This document shows positions 15,224 to 23,708 of a DNA stretch of 64,000 nucleotides, one piece after another. Below the pieces are notes generated by a model. That model was not told the origin of the DNA, searched no databases, and worked only from the letters and a program-made list of their open reading frames with translations. Source of the stretch: Natronospirillum sp965602035 (GTDB lineage Bacteria; Pseudomonadota; Gammaproteobacteria; Pseudomonadales; Natronospirillaceae); contig OZ271919.1 in assembly GCA_965602035.1 (NCBI GenBank), positions 1,674,001-1,738,000 of the forward strand, written 5' to 3'. Position 1 is the first letter of the stretch, and each line of letters opens with the position of its first letter. The translations under genes were made by a program, and so were the position numbers.

Positions 15224-18200
15224 GCGGTGCCCTCTGTTTCCCCTTTGGCGGATTTCCCGGCCTTGCTCTCGCCTTGCACGGCCTGCCAGAGCGGTTCGTA
15301 CAACGCCTCCGCATAGGCCACAAACTCTGGGTGGTCCAGCAAGGCCTCCGGTTGCGGGAACGCGCCGCGCAGATAGCCCGCATCGCGTTCCAGGTCCGCC
15401 TGCCAGACTGTTTCCGCCGCCGACCGGGCTTTGGCCGGCTCATCCGGGGATTTGGCCAGAGTGTTGATCCAGGCGAAGCCGGCACCACTGTGCAGTGGCA
15501 GCGGGCGGGTCATGCCCTCCATCCAGGCAGACAGGATAGTATCCAGCCGTTCACCCGCCTCGTTCGCTGGAAGCGGCGCCAGTTCCACGACCTTGTTCTC
15601 TTCCTTTCCCAGTATCCGGGTGGTCACGGGCGACGCCACGACCTGGGCGGCCAGATGCGCCACCCAATAGGGCAGGAGATTGCGATAATGGTGTTGTTTG
15701 CCACTCCCCTGGCTGCGCAGCAGATTGCTTTCGGCAATTACCACGCGGCAGCGCGCGCCCTTGGCGTCGGTTCGCAGGCCATCCAGGGCGTCATCCAGTT
15801 TGATTGTGCCCAGTTCTGAGTGAGCCTGGTAGCGCACCGGCAAGGGTTCGGTTTCGGCTTCCGGCCAGGCGGCCCGTTCTTTCTGCCAGCGCTGGAACAG
15901 ATCCGGCATCCGGTCGGCCAATTCCTCGCGTAACCGGAATTCGGTGGTGCCCAGCCCCAGTTCACCGGCACGGGCCAGGCGGTCCAGTTGATCGCTCAGA
16001 CGGTCAGCCAGATCTTCGTCCGTTTCTGCTTTGAGCACGGCCTCATGAATCAGGCGGCGATCCAGTTCCCAGCGTTCCAGACCATTGAGGTCGAAGCGCT
16101 CGTTGTCGGTGTCCTCGTCTTCCACAGCTTCAAATCGGACCTGCAGCCGACGTTGATAAAATGCCTCAATGGGGTCCTTGAGGAACCGGGTCAGATCGTT
16201 CAGCGTCAGGGGCTCTTCCGGGGCCTGATACGGCAACACCGTCGACTGTTCATCGGGGGCCGGGGCGTGGTGCGCCTGGCGCCATTCCGCTTCGTAGGTA
16301 AACAGCGCACTCTCCGGTTCAGCCGGAAAATAGCGCGGACTGAACGGCTGCAGCGGGTGTTCCGTGGTCAGGGCCTGACTAGTGGTGGGCGTTTTGTCGC
16401 GGTCGGTTTCACCGTTAGCCGGGACGGTCCAAAGGGCGTCCAGATGATCACGCAACTGCCCGACCAGAACGGAGGGCGGCCGATCCGAATCGTCCTTGAT
16501 GCTGCGCCCGACCCAACTGACCGTCAAATGCTCACGGGCGGACAACAGGGCTTCCAGAAACAGGTAGCGATCGTCTTCGCGGCGTGACCGGTCGCCCGGG
16601 CGATAGTCCTGCCCCATCAGGTCGAAGTCCGCCGGTGGCCGCGAACGCGGGTAGTCACCGTCATTCATGCCCAGCAGACAGACTCGGCGAAACGGAATCG
16701 CACGCATGGGCATCAGGGTGGCAAAGTTGACCTTGCCGGCAAGAAAGCGCTGGTTCAGGCCGCCTTCGTCCAGACCGGAGAGCAGAACGTCCTGTAACAG
16801 GGTCAACGGCAACGGCTGATTTTCCAGCCCGGCCGCCAGGGTGTTGTCCAGCCACTGGTCGAGCTGGCGCCGGAAGCGGTTGAGCAGCAACAGGTCATTG
16901 TCCTCGGCTGCGGCGAAAAAGTCCGCCAGCAGACCGGACAACAGGCTGTCCCATTCGGCGGGCGTCCGGTCTGTCTGCAGGGCTTCCCAGAGGCCGGCCA
17001 GTTGTTCGACGAAGTCGGCCAGCTTGCCGGCTAGCCCGGCCTGCAGCCCGCCGACCTCGGTGTAGGGTTCCACCCCGGCCCAGGTACTTCCCGGACTCAG
17101 GCTATAGCCGAGCAGCATGGCGCGCAACCCGGCCTGCCAAGTGTTGCGTTCCAGGGCCTCCGGCAGATCCAGTGCCGCGCGCTGGTGGGCGTTCAGGCCC
17201 CAGCGGATCTGCGCGCCGTCCACCCACTCGTGCAGTTGCGGCAGATCACTTTCTGCCAGGCCGAACCGAGCACGCAGGCTGGGCACTTCCAGCAGGCTGA
17301 GAATTTCGCTCATGCCGAACCGGTGGTGCGGCAGCGACAGCAGGGTTTCCAGCGCAATCAGCACCGGCTCATGGTGGCGCTGCCCCTGATCCGAGATGGT
17401 GAAGGGTATGTGGCGCTGGTCATCTGGCCCGTGATGGCCGAACACCGCCTGAATGTGGGGTGCATAGACATTGATGTCCGGCACCATGACCATGACGTCG
17501 CGCGGGCGCAGGCTTTCGTCCTGGTTGAAAGCGGCGAGCAACTGGTCGTGCAGTATTTCCACTTCCCGCTGCGGGCTGTGGGCGCTGTGAAACCGGATGG
17601 AGCCGTCCCGGGTCGGATCCAGCGTGCGCTGTTCCGCTTTCAGTTCCGGCAGGGGCGTCAGGTGCAGGATGTCGTTCTGCAACTGGTGCAACAGGGTCGG
17701 CCGGGCCGGGTCACCGTGCTCGGAATAGATGTCGATGGTCTGGTCGGGGGTAGACAATGCCTCGGCGTAATCTGCCGGCTGGTCGAATTCGTCCAGCAAC
17801 CGGATGTAGTCCCTGCCCTGCTTGCCCCAGGTGGCCAGCAGCGGGTTGGCGTGCAGGTGCAGCTGGTCCTCATCGGTCAGCCCGGACAGCACAGGATGCG
17901 CGCGTCCACGTTTGGCTTCGGCGCGGAACAGATCCCGGTCACTGATGATGTCCGCCCAGTAATACTGACAGGGGTTGTGCACACAGAGCACCACCTGGCT
18001 GAACCGGCTCAGCACGGCCAGGGCTTCCAGCGCCTGGTGCGGCAGGGACGACACCCCGAACACCACAATGCGCGGTGGTAACAGTGCGGGGTTGGCCGGT
18101 TTCTCAAGACGCTGCCCTTCCTCGACAAACCGGGTATGAATCCGTGCCCTGCTGGTGTGGGCCAGTACGCCGACGTCAGCCACCAGGCGGCGCCAGAGTG

Positions 18201-18777
18201 CCGGCTGCCAGGCGTCGTCGCCGGTGAGTGCATGCGTTCTACTGCGCGCGGTGAGCAGTTCGTCCCGCCCGGCTTCCCAGGCGGCCAGCCAGTCGGCCCG
18301 GAACACCTGATACTGGTCAAACAGGTCGGCGATTTTTTCTGCCAGCTGAAAGCGCCTGCGGTCCGGCTCATCCCCTTCCAGAAACCGGGCCAGGGGCGCA
18401 TAGACCTCGGACTCGGTCACCAGTTCCGGTAATAGTCGGTACAGCCGCCAGACGAGGCGGGGTTTATCGAAGGGGGAGGTTTCCGGGACATCCTCGGCCG
18501 GCAGGATGGCACGATACGCCTGCCAGATAAAACGCGCCGGAAACAGAAACGCCATGCTGGCCGCAATACCGAGCCCCCCGGCACTGCCATCGGTCGACGG
18601 ATCTTCCGCCAGGGCCATTTTCAACCACTGGGCGATGCCATTGCTCTGTACCAGGAAGGTCTCATCGGTCAGCGGCGGCAACGGGTCCTGTTTGCACAGA
18701 TGCACCACCGCGCGGCGCAGATCTTCCAGATGGTTACTGTGGATGGCGTAGAAGCCTGTCTGTGCCGGTCGGGTCAT
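15220..18777 (-). CDS. recC: Exodeoxyribonuclease V subunit gamma (RecC)
   Basis: 1185 residues, slightly longer than E. coli RecC (1122). It shows the RecC N-terminus (F-Y-A-I-H-S-N-H-L-E-D-L) and L-V-Q-S-N-G-I-A-Q-W-L-K, typical of the inactive-helicase fold that scans for Chi. Later family blocks include H-S-A-H-S-P-Q-R-E-V-E-I-L-H-D-Q and C-L-L-G-M-N-D-G-D-Y-P-R. It is the first gene of the recCBD operon. No Shine-Dalgarno is seen: the bases before the ATG are a GGGGTCAAG-type repeat arm (18778-18803), which on this strand reads ATGAAGACTTGA then CCCC then the start, so a three-codon leader ORF ends four bases before recC. A 13-copy heptanucleotide array lies 48-139 bases upstream. Confidence 0.96.
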   Translation of the reverse strand: MTRPAQTGFYAIHSNHLEDLRRAVVHLCKQDPLPPLTDETFLVQSNGIAQWLKMALAEDPSTDGSAGGLGIAASMAFLFPARFIWQAYRAILPAEDVPETSPFDKPRLVWRLYRLLPELVTESEVYAPLARFLEGDEPDRRRFQLAEKIADLFDQYQVFRADWLAAWEAGRDELLTARSRTHALTGDDAWQPALWRRLVADVGVLAHTSRARIHTRFVEEGQRLEKPANPALLPPRIVVFGVSSLPHQALEALAVLSRFSQVVLCVHNPCQYYWADIISDRDLFRAEAKRGRAHPVLSGLTDEDQLHLHANPLLATWGKQGRDYIRLLDEFDQPADYAEALSTPDQTIDIYSEHGDPARPTLLHQLQNDILHLTPLPELKAEQRTLDPTRDGSIRFHSAHSPQREVEILHDQLLAAFNQDESLRPRDVMVMVPDINVYAPHIQAVFGHHGPDDQRHIPFTISDQGQRHHEPVLIALETLLSLPHHRFGMSEILSLLEVPSLRARFGLAESDLPQLHEWVDGAQIRWGLNAHQRAALDLPEALERNTWQAGLRAMLLGYSLSPGSTWAGVEPYTEVGGLQAGLAGKLADFVEQLAGLWEALQTDRTPAEWDSLLSGLLADFFAAAEDNDLLLLNRFRRQLDQWLDNTLAAGLENQPLPLTLLQDVLLSGLDEGGLNQRFLAGKVNFATLMPMRAIPFRRVCLLGMNDGDYPRSRPPADFDLMGQDYRPGDRSRREDDRYLFLEALLSAREHLTVSWVGRSIKDDSDRPPSVLVGQLRDHLDALWTVPANGETDRDKTPTTSQALTTEHPLQPFSPRYFPAEPESALFTYEAEWRQAHHAPAPDEQSTVLPYQAPEEPLTLNDLTRFLKDPIEAFYQRRLQVRFEAVEDEDTDNERFDLNGLERWELDRRLIHEAVLKAETDEDLADRLSDQLDRLARAGELGLGTTEFRLREELADRMPDLFQRWQKERAAWPEAETEPLPVRYQAHSELGTIKLDDALDGLRTDAKGARCRVVIAESNLLRSQGSGKQHHYRNLLPYWVAHLAAQVVASPVTTRILGKEENKVVELAPLPANEAGERLDTILSAWMEGMTRPLPLHSGAGFAWINTLAKSPDEPAKARSAAETVWQADLERDAGYLRGAFPQPEALLDHPEFVAYAEALYEPLWQAVQGESKAGKSAKGETEGTA

Positions 18778-18803
18778 GGGGTCAAGTCTTCATTCCAACG
18801 GTC
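18778..18803. repeat. GGGGTCAAG repeat, single arm (copy A)
   Basis: GGGGTCAAGTCTTCATT plus CCAACGGTC, directly abutting the recC start codon. It matches the left arm of copy B at 19700 almost base for base. No inverted partner arm is seen nearby; where one might be expected there is the 7-bp tandem array, whose unit AACGGTC is the end of this arm (18797-18803). Confidence 0.8.
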
Positions 18804-18825
18804 CGTGTTCGCTGGTGTCCTGATT

Positions 18826-18916
18826 AACGGTCAACGGTCAACGGTCAACGGTCAACGGTCAACGGTCAACGGTCAACGGTCAACGGTCAACGGTCAACGG
18901 TCAACGGTCAACGGTC
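18826..18916. repeat. Tandem array, 13 perfect copies of AACGGTC
   Basis: Ninety-one bases made of thirteen uninterrupted 7-bp units. On the minus strand the unit is GACCGTT, so every junction reads TTGACC, close to a -35 hexamer. It lies 48-139 bases upstream of recC, between recC and the stop of the methyltransferase-like gene. The unit equals the terminal seven bases of the neighbouring repeat arm, so it probably arose by slippage from that element. Copy number is expected to be unstable. Confidence 0.95.
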
Positions 18917-18967
18917 TTCAGTATGCTCAGCTGTGTCGCATTCTGTCTACCACGCGAGTGCGACAGA

Positions 18968-19696
18968 TCAGGTCGCTGCCCGGGTTCCCAGATAAACAGT
19001 ATTCACGGCGTCCCGATTCTGGAATCGGTTAAAAAAGCGGACTTCCCGGGCTTCAACCTTGGTAAAAACCGTTTGCAGCAATTTGCTGAAGGCTTCGTCC
19101 GGTGGTTCGTTGGACCAGAAACCAAACACACCGCCAGGGCGCAGGTGTTGCGCCATGGCACGCAGGCTGTCCGTGGTGTAGAAGCTGGCGTTGTCGGCAT
19201 CCAACCAGGCTGACGGAGAGTGATCGATATCGAGCAGTATCGCATCAAACTGCCGGCCCGGTTGCGCGCGATCAAAGCCTTCCGGGCTTGTGGCACACGC
19301 AAAGAAATCGCCCTGTTGATAACGGCATCGTGGATCGTCAGTAAGCCGCCTTCCGTTCGGCACCAGACCCCGCTCATGCCAGTCGATCACCGGTGCCAGC
19401 AGCTCAACCACCAGCACCTCAGCAACGTTGGCATGTCGCAGCGCAGCGGCGGCGGTGTACCCAAGCCCCAGCCCACCGACCACCACGCTGCTGGACTGAT
19501 CGGGCGGCAACCGGTCGACGCCGAGGTCGGCGAGCGCTTCTTCAGCGGCCACGAACAGGCTGGACATCAGAAACTCGTCGCCCAGCTTTACTTCGTAGAT
19601 GTCTTCGGGGCCAAGGGCCGGTATGCGCCGCCGGCGCAGGGAAATTTCCCCGATCGAAGACGGTTGCGAGTCGATCTGTTCAAACAGTTTGCCCAT
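18968..19696 (-). CDS. Spermidine-synthase-like methyltransferase-fold protein
   Basis: 242 residues with a Rossmann-type motif I, V-V-G-G-L-G-L-G-Y-T-A-A-A-A-L, then V-L-V-V-E-L-L-A-P-V-I-D-W-H and D-A-I-L-L-D-I-D-H-S-P, as in the SpeE-like (polyamine aminopropyltransferase-related) family. The E-L after motif I fits binding of S-adenosylmethionine or its decarboxylated form. The chain is shorter than true SpeE (~285) and lacks a convincing N-terminal beta-hairpin domain, so it may not make spermidine. The ATG is preceded by the left arm of repeat copy B rather than a ribosome site. It lies upstream of recC on the same strand, separated by the tandem array. Confidence 0.75.
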   Translation of the reverse strand: MGKLFEQIDSQPSSIGEISLRRRRIPALGPEDIYEVKLGDEFLMSSLFVAAEEALADLGVDRLPPDQSSSVVVGGLGLGYTAAAALRHANVAEVLVVELLAPVIDWHERGLVPNGRRLTDDPRCRYQQGDFFACATSPEGFDRAQPGRQFDAILLDIDHSPSAWLDADNASFYTTDSLRAMAQHLRPGGVFGFWSNEPPDEAFSKLLQTVFTKVEAREVRFFNRFQNRDAVNTVYLGTRAAT

Positions 19697-19699
19697 GGT

Positions 19700-19785
19700 G
19701 GGGTCAAGTCTTCATTTCAACGGTCTGCGCTACGGTAATCTAACGACGACTGTTCGGCAAACCGTCGGAATGAAGACTTGACCCC
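19700..19785. repeat. GGGGTCAAG inverted-repeat element, complete (copy B)
   Basis: An 86-bp element with 25-base inverted arms: 19700-19724 begins GGGGTCAAGTCTTCATT and 19761-19785 is its complement with two mismatches. The 36-base centre is not coding. The whole element can fold into one long hairpin. It fills the space between two divergent genes (methyltransferase-like and avtA), so both 5' leaders start in it. It resembles a MITE or a RAYT-mobilised REP doublet; no transposase gene is in the window. Confidence 0.85.
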
Positions 19786-19807
19786 ATATCATCGGTAAAC
19801 TTCGGCT

Positions 19808-21097
19808 ATGAAGATGACTCAGTTCGCAGACAAGTTTTCGGTTGAAGCCGGCATCAACAGCCTGATGGATGACCTTGGCAAGGCCATGGCCGGAGACCAG
19901 CCCATGATCATGATGGGTGGCGGCAATCCCGGGCATTTCAGCCCGCTACAAGAGCGCCTGCGACAGGAGCTCCATGCCATTGCCGACGACCCGGACGCCT
20001 TTGCCCGCCTGGTCGGCAATTACGATTCACCACAGGGCGAGGCGCGCTTTATCCGCTCATTGGTGAAACTACTGAACAACACCTATGGCTGGGGTCTCAC
20101 CGAAGATAACGTCGCTTTGACCAACGGCAGCCAGGCGGCATTTTTCATGCTGTTCAATCTGTTTGCCGGGCCGACTGCAGACGGCAGACGCCAACAGATA
20201 CTGCTGCCGCTCGCGCCGGAGTACCTGGGCTATGCCGACAGTGGCCTCGGCCCGAATACCTTTCGCAGTGTCCGGCCCCGGATCGACCATACCGCCAGCC
20301 ATCGCTTCAAATACCGGGTGGATTTCGACCAACTGACTCTGGATGAAACTGTGGGGGCGCTCTGCGTCTCACGCCCGACCAATCCCACCGGCAATGTACT
20401 CACCGATGAAGAAATGTCGCGTCTGCACAGTCTGGCCATTGAATGGGATATCCCGCTGATCGTCGACGGTGCTTATGGCAGCCCGTTTCCGGAGCTGGTG
20501 TACACGGAAAGCACGCCGTTCTGGGACAACCAGATCATATTGTGCCTGAGCCTGTCGAAGTTTGGCCTGCCGGCCGCACGCACCGGTATCGTGATCGCGG
20601 CTCCTGAAGTAATCCGGGCATTGAGCGGTACCAACGCGATACTGAACCTCGCCACGGGCAGTTTCGGCCCTCAACTGGCGGAGCCACTGGTTCGCTCCGG
20701 CGAGATCATTTCTCTGAGTCGCGAGCAAGTGCGCCCCTGGTACCGGGCGAAAATGGAAAAAGCGGTGGCTGTTCTGGATCAGGCGCTGGGCGACGACTGC
20801 CCATGGGCCGTTCATGAGCCGGAGGGCGCGATGTTTCTGTGGCTCTGGTTTCCCGATTTGCCGATTTCGAGCCTGGCGCTCTATGAGCGCCTGAAACAAC
20901 GGGGCGTGCTGGTCGTTTCCGGCCATTACTTCTTCCCGGGGTTATCGGAAGAGGACGCGCGCGGATGGCCACACCGTCACGAATGCCTGCGAATCACCTA
21001 TTCACAGAACGAAGAGGATGTGGCGCGCGGTCTGCGGATAATCGCCGACGAGGTGAAAAACGTCTGGCGCGACCAGCGCCAGAACAGGTCAGGCTGA
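19808..21097 (+). CDS. avtA: Valine--pyruvate aminotransferase
   Basis: 429 residues, the usual length for AvtA. Diagnostic stretches are M-I-M-M-G-G-G-N-P-G-H near the N-terminus, N-Y-D-S-P-Q-G-E, L-T-N-G-S-Q-A-A-F-F-M-L-F-N, and the PLP lysine in L-S-L-S-K-F-G-L-P-A-A-R-T-G. The enzyme transfers the amino group between valine and pyruvate/alanine in the cytoplasm as a class I PLP enzyme. The start has no clear Shine-Dalgarno; a second ATG two codons later is equally possible. It is transcribed away from repeat copy B and converges with the oxidoreductase gene, overlapping it by nine bases. Confidence 0.93.
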   Translation: MKMTQFADKFSVEAGINSLMDDLGKAMAGDQPMIMMGGGNPGHFSPLQERLRQELHAIADDPDAFARLVGNYDSPQGEARFIRSLVKLLNNTYGWGLTEDNVALTNGSQAAFFMLFNLFAGPTADGRRQQILLPLAPEYLGYADSGLGPNTFRSVRPRIDHTASHRFKYRVDFDQLTLDETVGALCVSRPTNPTGNVLTDEEMSRLHSLAIEWDIPLIVDGAYGSPFPELVYTESTPFWDNQIILCLSLSKFGLPAARTGIVIAAPEVIRALSGTNAILNLATGSFGPQLAEPLVRSGEIISLSREQVRPWYRAKMEKAVAVLDQALGDDCPWAVHEPEGAMFLWLWFPDLPISSLALYERLKQRGVLVVSGHYFFPGLSEEDARGWPHRHECLRITYSQNEEDVARGLRIIADEVKNVWRDQRQNRSG

Positions 21098-22057
21098 GCC
21101 TTCCACATCGATAACCCGGTTACCGGCGGCGCCCGATGAAAGTACATCCTCGTGGGCCTGACCGACCTCGGACAGCGCATAGGTGCGATTGACCACAGGC
21201 TTTATTGAGCCACTTTCAAGCATCGGTACCAGACGCCGGCGGATAACGCCGAAATCCCGATCATCCAGATTAAACACCGCAAGACCACGGACATCCGCGT
21301 TTCTGGCCATGGTATCGCGGGGCGTGATTTCCACGTTGCCACGGCTGCCGACGATAACGACCCGGCCGAAGCGGGCCAACGCTTTCAGGTCACGGTCCAG
21401 GTTCACATCGGCCAGCATTTCGATAATGAGATCAAAGCCGGTATCGGGCGTCGACCAGGCTGCGAGATAGTCACTGTCGTGATGATTCAGCACCGGATCT
21501 GCACCCAGGCTGCGGAGCAATTCGGCGCCGGCCTCGGAGCCGGCTGTTGCCGCCACTGAGAGCCCGGCGGTTTTCGCCAGTTGCACCGCCAGAGAGCCCA
21601 CCGCACCGGAGCCGCCATGAATCAATACCCGCTCTCCCGCCTGGGCCTGACCGCGCAGGAAGACGGCGGCAAACGCCGTTACCGCAGGCACGCCCAACCC
21701 TGCGCCTTCGGCAAAACTGAGGGTTTTCGGCAACACGAACGTTTTGCCGGGTTCACAGAGGGTGTACTCCGCTGACGAGCCGGTCAGGCAACGCGTAAAG
21801 AACACCCGGTCACCGGGGCTGAAATCGCTAACGCCCTCGCCAACCGCCTCTACCACACCGGCCCCATCCGAGCCCGGTGTATGCGGAAATGTCGCGCTGT
21901 AATTGTTGATACCCTGACGGATATAGGTGTCGACCGGGTTGACGCCTGCGGCCTTTACCGCCACCAGCAACTGCCCGGGACCCGGCTCGGGTTGTGGCAC
22001 TTCTTCCACCGAAAAGACTTCCGGACCACCGTAATTGTGACTGCGAACCGCTTTCAT
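21089..22057 (-). CDS. NADPH:quinone oxidoreductase, zinc-free MDR family
   Basis: 322 residues. M-K-A-V-R-S-H-N-Y-G-G-P-E-V-F is the typical quinone-oxidoreductase N-terminus. P-G-S-D-G-A-G-V-V and H-G-G-S-G-A-V-G-S-L-A-V-Q-L-A give the nucleotide-binding fold (AxxGxxG-type). The Cys zinc ligands of alcohol dehydrogenases are absent, so it belongs to the zinc-free zeta-crystallin group. It probably reduces quinones or enals with NADPH in the cytoplasm. GGGGAG lies upstream of the ATG. It is a single gene convergent with avtA; its stop lies inside the avtA end. Confidence 0.9.
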   Translation of the reverse strand: MKAVRSHNYGGPEVFSVEEVPQPEPGPGQLLVAVKAAGVNPVDTYIRQGINNYSATFPHTPGSDGAGVVEAVGEGVSDFSPGDRVFFTRCLTGSSAEYTLCEPGKTFVLPKTLSFAEGAGLGVPAVTAFAAVFLRGQAQAGERVLIHGGSGAVGSLAVQLAKTAGLSVAATAGSEAGAELLRSLGADPVLNHHDSDYLAAWSTPDTGFDLIIEMLADVNLDRDLKALARFGRVVIVGSRGNVEITPRDTMARNADVRGLAVFNLDDRDFGVIRRRLVPMLESGSIKPVVNRTYALSEVGQAHEDVLSSGAAGNRVIDVEGSA

Positions 22058-22144
22058 TGCTGACGCTCCCCTGTTAACCGACAGTCAGTGTTGCAACAGT
22101 TTGGTGCATCACGTCGATCGTTTCCAGAGAAAGTATGCTTTGCT

Positions 22145-23548
22145 CTATAACAGGGCCGCCAGACGCACATCGGCGCCCACCACAGCCACCACCTCACCGG
22201 TTGGCGACAGAACGGGAGCACTGACGGTAATGCCGTAATCGTCGGTGGCCGCCGAGCGATAAACCGGGGACACGAACGGCCGACGCGTGGTCAGGGCGGC
22301 ATGGAACCACTCGCGGCCGGCCCAGTCCCTACCCTCACCAGTGCCTTCATACTGCACATTCACCCAGTCCGGGTGCACATTCGGACTGCATTGGCGGCCA
22401 TCCTTGCCAACCAGGTACAGCAACTCGTAACGGTCATCATGCCGGCTCAGCAAGCGCTCGAATGCCTCGACGACGCCCTGAACGTTGTCGGGCTGTTGCA
22501 GTGCCGGTTGTTCCGCCACAGCGATAATTTCCTGTTTCGCATCCTGGTGCAACTCGAGCTGAAACGATCCGAGCGCTTCCAGCAGGCGGTCACCATCGGC
22601 GTGTATGGACTGGCTGCCCTTGCTCAGGGTTTCCGCATTACCCAACAGCCGCCCCGAAATTTCCTGAAGGCCCATTGTGTCGCGGCTGACTGCCTGTACT
22701 GCCGTTCCTATCTGTTGGGTCCCGGCGGCTACCTGCTGGCTCTGGTCTTCCAGCCCGCGCATCGATCCCGCAACCTCGGACAATTGTTCACGGATTCCCC
22801 GCATGCCTTCCCAGCTCGATTCGACATGTTCGCCGACGCCGGCTCCTGCGGTGGTCAGTTGATCCGCCTGAGACTGAATATGGTCAATCCGCCCTTCCAC
22901 CTCGCGCGTGGCTTCCATCGTACGATACGCCAGTGCCCGGACTTCTTCGGCCACGACGCTGAAGCCACGCCCGGCTTCCCCGGCGCGTGCCGCCTCGATG
23001 GCGGCATTCAGTGCCAGCAGATTGGTCTGATTGGATATCTCCGTGATCAACCCGACGATACGGCGCATTTCGTCGGCCTGTTTGTCAACGTCTTCGATCA
23101 GGCCCCTCAGACTACCGACTTCATCCCGCATGGCCGACATCCGCCCTTCGACATCCTGACTAAGGCGATCCGACTGCGCCACGCGCTCAGCGGACGCCGA
23201 TGTGTATTCGTGAAGTTTTTCGGTGGCTGGCGCGAGGTCCGAGTTGATGGTAGTCGAGATTTCTTCACTGGCACTCGCTATCTGCGCGGACAGCGAGCTG
23301 AGCTCATTACCGTCGGCTTCTGCCTGCTCAGACGTCGACGACAGATCCGGCGCGAGCCGAGTAATGCGAATGGCGCTATGCAACCCTGATTCCAGGGTAT
23401 CGTGGACTCGTGACACGAGCACGCCCAGCTGTGACGAGGCCGGATGATTCCCGGATGACTGCCAGGTCAGGTCCGCGTTGGACACCATTTCCTGCAGGGC
23501 TTCGTTCATCTGATTCTGAGCCTGGTGAGCTCGCAGTCGACTGAGCAT
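22145..23548 (-). CDS. Soluble methyl-accepting chemotaxis protein with C-terminal PDC/Cache-like sensor
   Basis: About 467 residues starting at M-L-S-R-L-R-A-H-Q; the open frame runs 81 codons further 5' but enters the peroxiredoxin gene and has no protein character. No membrane helix is present. The coiled-coil signalling hairpin is typical (S-N-Q-T-N-L-L-A-L-N-A-A-I-E-A-A-R-A-G; G-F-S-V-V-A-E-E-V). After it comes a ~110-residue domain with Y-L-V-G-K-D-G-R, G-R-E-W-F-H-A-A and V-G-A-D-V-R-L, the pattern of PDC/Cache sensors, which normally sit at the N-terminus outside the cell. A cytosolic receptor with its sensor at the C-terminus is uncommon. It probably reports a cytoplasmic metabolite or redox state to CheA. 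Confidence 0.88.
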   Translation of the reverse strand: MLSRLRAHQAQNQMNEALQEMVSNADLTWQSSGNHPASSQLGVLVSRVHDTLESGLHSAIRITRLAPDLSSTSEQAEADGNELSSLSAQIASASEEISTTINSDLAPATEKLHEYTSASAERVAQSDRLSQDVEGRMSAMRDEVGSLRGLIEDVDKQADEMRRIVGLITEISNQTNLLALNAAIEAARAGEAGRGFSVVAEEVRALAYRTMEATREVEGRIDHIQSQADQLTTAGAGVGEHVESSWEGMRGIREQLSEVAGSMRGLEDQSQQVAAGTQQIGTAVQAVSRDTMGLQEISGRLLGNAETLSKGSQSIHADGDRLLEALGSFQLELHQDAKQEIIAVAEQPALQQPDNVQGVVEAFERLLSRHDDRYELLYLVGKDGRQCSPNVHPDWVNVQYEGTGEGRDWAGREWFHAALTTRRPFVSPVYRSAATDDYGITVSAPVLSPTGEVVAVVGADVRLAALL

Positions 23549-23674
23549 GGGCAAACCTCTGACAAAACAAGAGTCTGCACTGATGCAAGGCACGGGCCAG
23601 CCAACGGACGCCGTCAAATGGCGGTGTCCCGGGAAGAAATGCACTAAAACGGGGCAGATTGAGAGGGGGTGTGC

Positions 23675-23694
23675 GGCGCCCGCGCACGGGCGCC
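23675..23694 (-). other. Perfect GC hairpin after the peroxiredoxin gene
   Basis: GGCGCCCG and CGGGCGCC, eight perfect pairs around the tetraloop CGCA, begin 15 bases after the peroxiredoxin stop. There is no T-run on the transcribed strand. It probably stabilises the 3' end of an abundant mRNA or terminates with help, separating it from the chemoreceptor gene downstream. Confidence 0.6.
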
Positions 23695-23708
23695 GATCCA
23701 TTATCGCC

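Noticed and set aside
17185..18081. 298-codon plus-strand ORF inside recC
   Set aside because: Antisense shadow of RecC; low-complexity Gln/Arg/Val-rich translation.
18826..18916. Possible CRISPR array
   Set aside because: Units are seven bases with no spacers and there are no cas genes; it is a simple tandem repeat.
18700..19032. Plus-strand ORF of 110 codons with repeated V-N-G-Q-R-S-T units
   Set aside because: It is simply the translation of the 7-bp tandem array flanked by antisense of recC and the methyltransferase-like gene; no ribosome site or protein character.
22301..23389. 362-codon plus-strand ORF opposite the soluble chemoreceptor
   Set aside because: The minus strand encodes a clear chemoreceptor; this ORF has no recognisable motif.
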